Position numbers and translations under genes: made by a program
Source: an uncultured Prevotella sp.
GTDB taxonomy: Bacteria; Bacteroidota; Bacteroidia; Bacteroidales; Bacteroidaceae
Assembly (NCBI GenBank): GCA_905210845.1
Contig: CAJLYG010000059.1
Location: 1-15,318 of the forward strand
Length of the DNA: 15,318 bases
Direction: 5' to 3'
Notes under the pieces: model-generated
Database searches by the model: none
Told to the model about the DNA's origin: nothing
Seen by the model: the letters and a program-made list of their open reading frames with translations, nothing else
In this document: positions 15,009 to 15,318 of the stretch, one piece after another
How positions within the stretch are numbered: position 1 is the first letter of the stretch
Layout: every line of letters begins with the position of its first letter

Positions 15009-15063
15009 GTAAAAGTAGTTATACCCGGGCTGTGAAGTTCGGGTTTAACGTTTTGCCTTTTAC
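15009..15063. other. Long nested hairpin, candidate structured RNA or terminator-like element
   Basis: Arms nest in order: GTAAAAG (15009-15015) with CTTTTAC (15057-15063), GTTA (15018-15021) with TAAC (15046-15049), a T-T mismatch, and ACCCG (15023-15027) with CGGGT (15040-15044). The loop is 12 nt. In all, 16 pairs are interrupted by one small internal loop. A T-rich sequence ending TATTTTTTG lies directly upstream and loosely resembles a -7 box with one extra base. Function unknown. Confidence 0.5.
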
Positions 15064-15170
15064 TGGTCACTGAGCGATACATGTACCGCATTTTCTTTGG
15101 TTCGCTTTCACGCACCTTTTCTTGCCATGGCAGTGATAAGCAAGCTTACTTCTGCTCATTTGGCTTAACG

Positions 15171-15238
15171 AAAACATATGAAAAGCGAAGGTATCATACA
15201 AAATTCTCTCGAGAATTTGATCTTATAGTAGATGTTTT
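15171..15238. repeat. Nested palindromic element, copy 1
   Basis: The core AAATTCTCTCGAGAATTT (15201-15218) has 8-bp palindromic arms around a central TC. It is enclosed by AAAACAT (15171-15177) and its inverse ATGTTTT (15232-15238). AAAAGC occurs exactly 20 bp before the core (15181-15186), as in copy 2. The core of copy 2 is the exact reverse complement. Confidence 0.8.
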
Positions 15239-15245
15239 GCCAAGC

Positions 15246-15301
15246 AAAAGCACAAGTGGTCCAATAAATTCTCGAGAGAATTTAGCAAAAGATGTGCTTT
15301 T
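15246..15301. repeat. Nested palindromic element, copy 2
   Basis: The core AAATTCTCGAGAGAATTT (15266-15283) is the exact reverse complement of the core at 15201-15218, with GA in the centre. It is enclosed by AAAAGCACA (15246-15254) and its perfect inverse TGTGCTTTT (15293-15301). Only 47 bp separate the two cores. In that spacer TTTTGC (15235-15240) and GCAAAA (15244-15249) form another small hairpin. Confidence 0.8.
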
Positions 15302-15303
15302 CT

Positions 15304-15318
15304 TGTCAACCTTTGACA
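15304..15318. other. Short palindrome at the window's right edge
   Basis: TGTCAA (15304-15309) and TTGACA (15313-15318) are perfect inverses around CCT. The included AACCTTTG resembles a degenerate -7 box, so this may be the promoter or operator of a gene beyond the window; the edge prevents a decision. Confidence 0.3.

Noticed and set aside
15171..15301. Terminal inverted repeats of an insertion sequence
   Set aside because: Only 47 bp separate the cores, no transposase or target duplication is visible, and each core is itself palindromic.

Overview
The window looks like chromosomal DNA from a Bacteroidales bacterium, most likely Prevotella or a close relative. This is inferred from the promoters and the gene types. 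Several genes are preceded by the Bacteroidetes vegetative promoter (TAnnTTTG, in two cases with an upstream TTTG exactly 20 nt away), and most genes lack a strong Shine-Dalgarno sequence. The genus call rests on gene style alone, because no database could be searched.

Left part (1-4988): an intergenic region with an unusual 11-bp-phased repeat array leads into a tight same-strand cluster. It encodes a LacI-family regulator, altronate dehydratase (UxaA), an NhaC-type ion/carboxylate transporter starting at TTG, and an unrecognised protein of 268 aa. The gaps are 12, 28 and 44 bp, which suggests one operon for hexuronate (altronate) use under its own regulator. The other uronate-pathway genes (uxaC, uxaB, kdgK, kdgA) are not in the window.

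Middle (5011-10547): a secreted GH25 lysozyme with an almost leaderless promoter; a membrane protein with zinc ribbons, TPR-like repeats and a possible NTF2-like end; a strong bidirectional terminator; and a short J-domain protein on the minus strand. A secreted 5'-nucleotidase/metallophosphatase lies divergent to it, followed 5 bp later by NAD+ diphosphatase (NudC). The last two probably form a nucleotide salvage/clean-up pair.

Right-middle (10552-11459, minus strand): a promoter drives tRNA-Thr(CGT) and tRNA-Gly(CCC). Only 20 nt after the tRNA-Gly CCA end, a secreted YhcH/TabA-family protein begins, so the mRNA probably rides on the tRNA transcript. The tRNA-Gly has C instead of the near-universal U at position 55.

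Right (11497-14726): a divergent promoter drives a UDP-glucuronate 4-epimerase-like protein and UDP-glucose 6-dehydrogenase. Together they would make UDP-glucuronate and UDP-galacturonate for surface polysaccharide. An AraC-family regulator follows.

The last ~590 bp contain no convincing gene. They hold a nested hairpin (15009-15063) and two inverted copies of a perfect 18-bp near-palindrome, each inside its own flanking inverted repeat. No complete novel defence or mobile system is visible. The most interesting unexplained signals are these terminal palindromes, the phased repeats at the left edge, the tRNA-Gly oddity and the tRNA-mRNA linkage.
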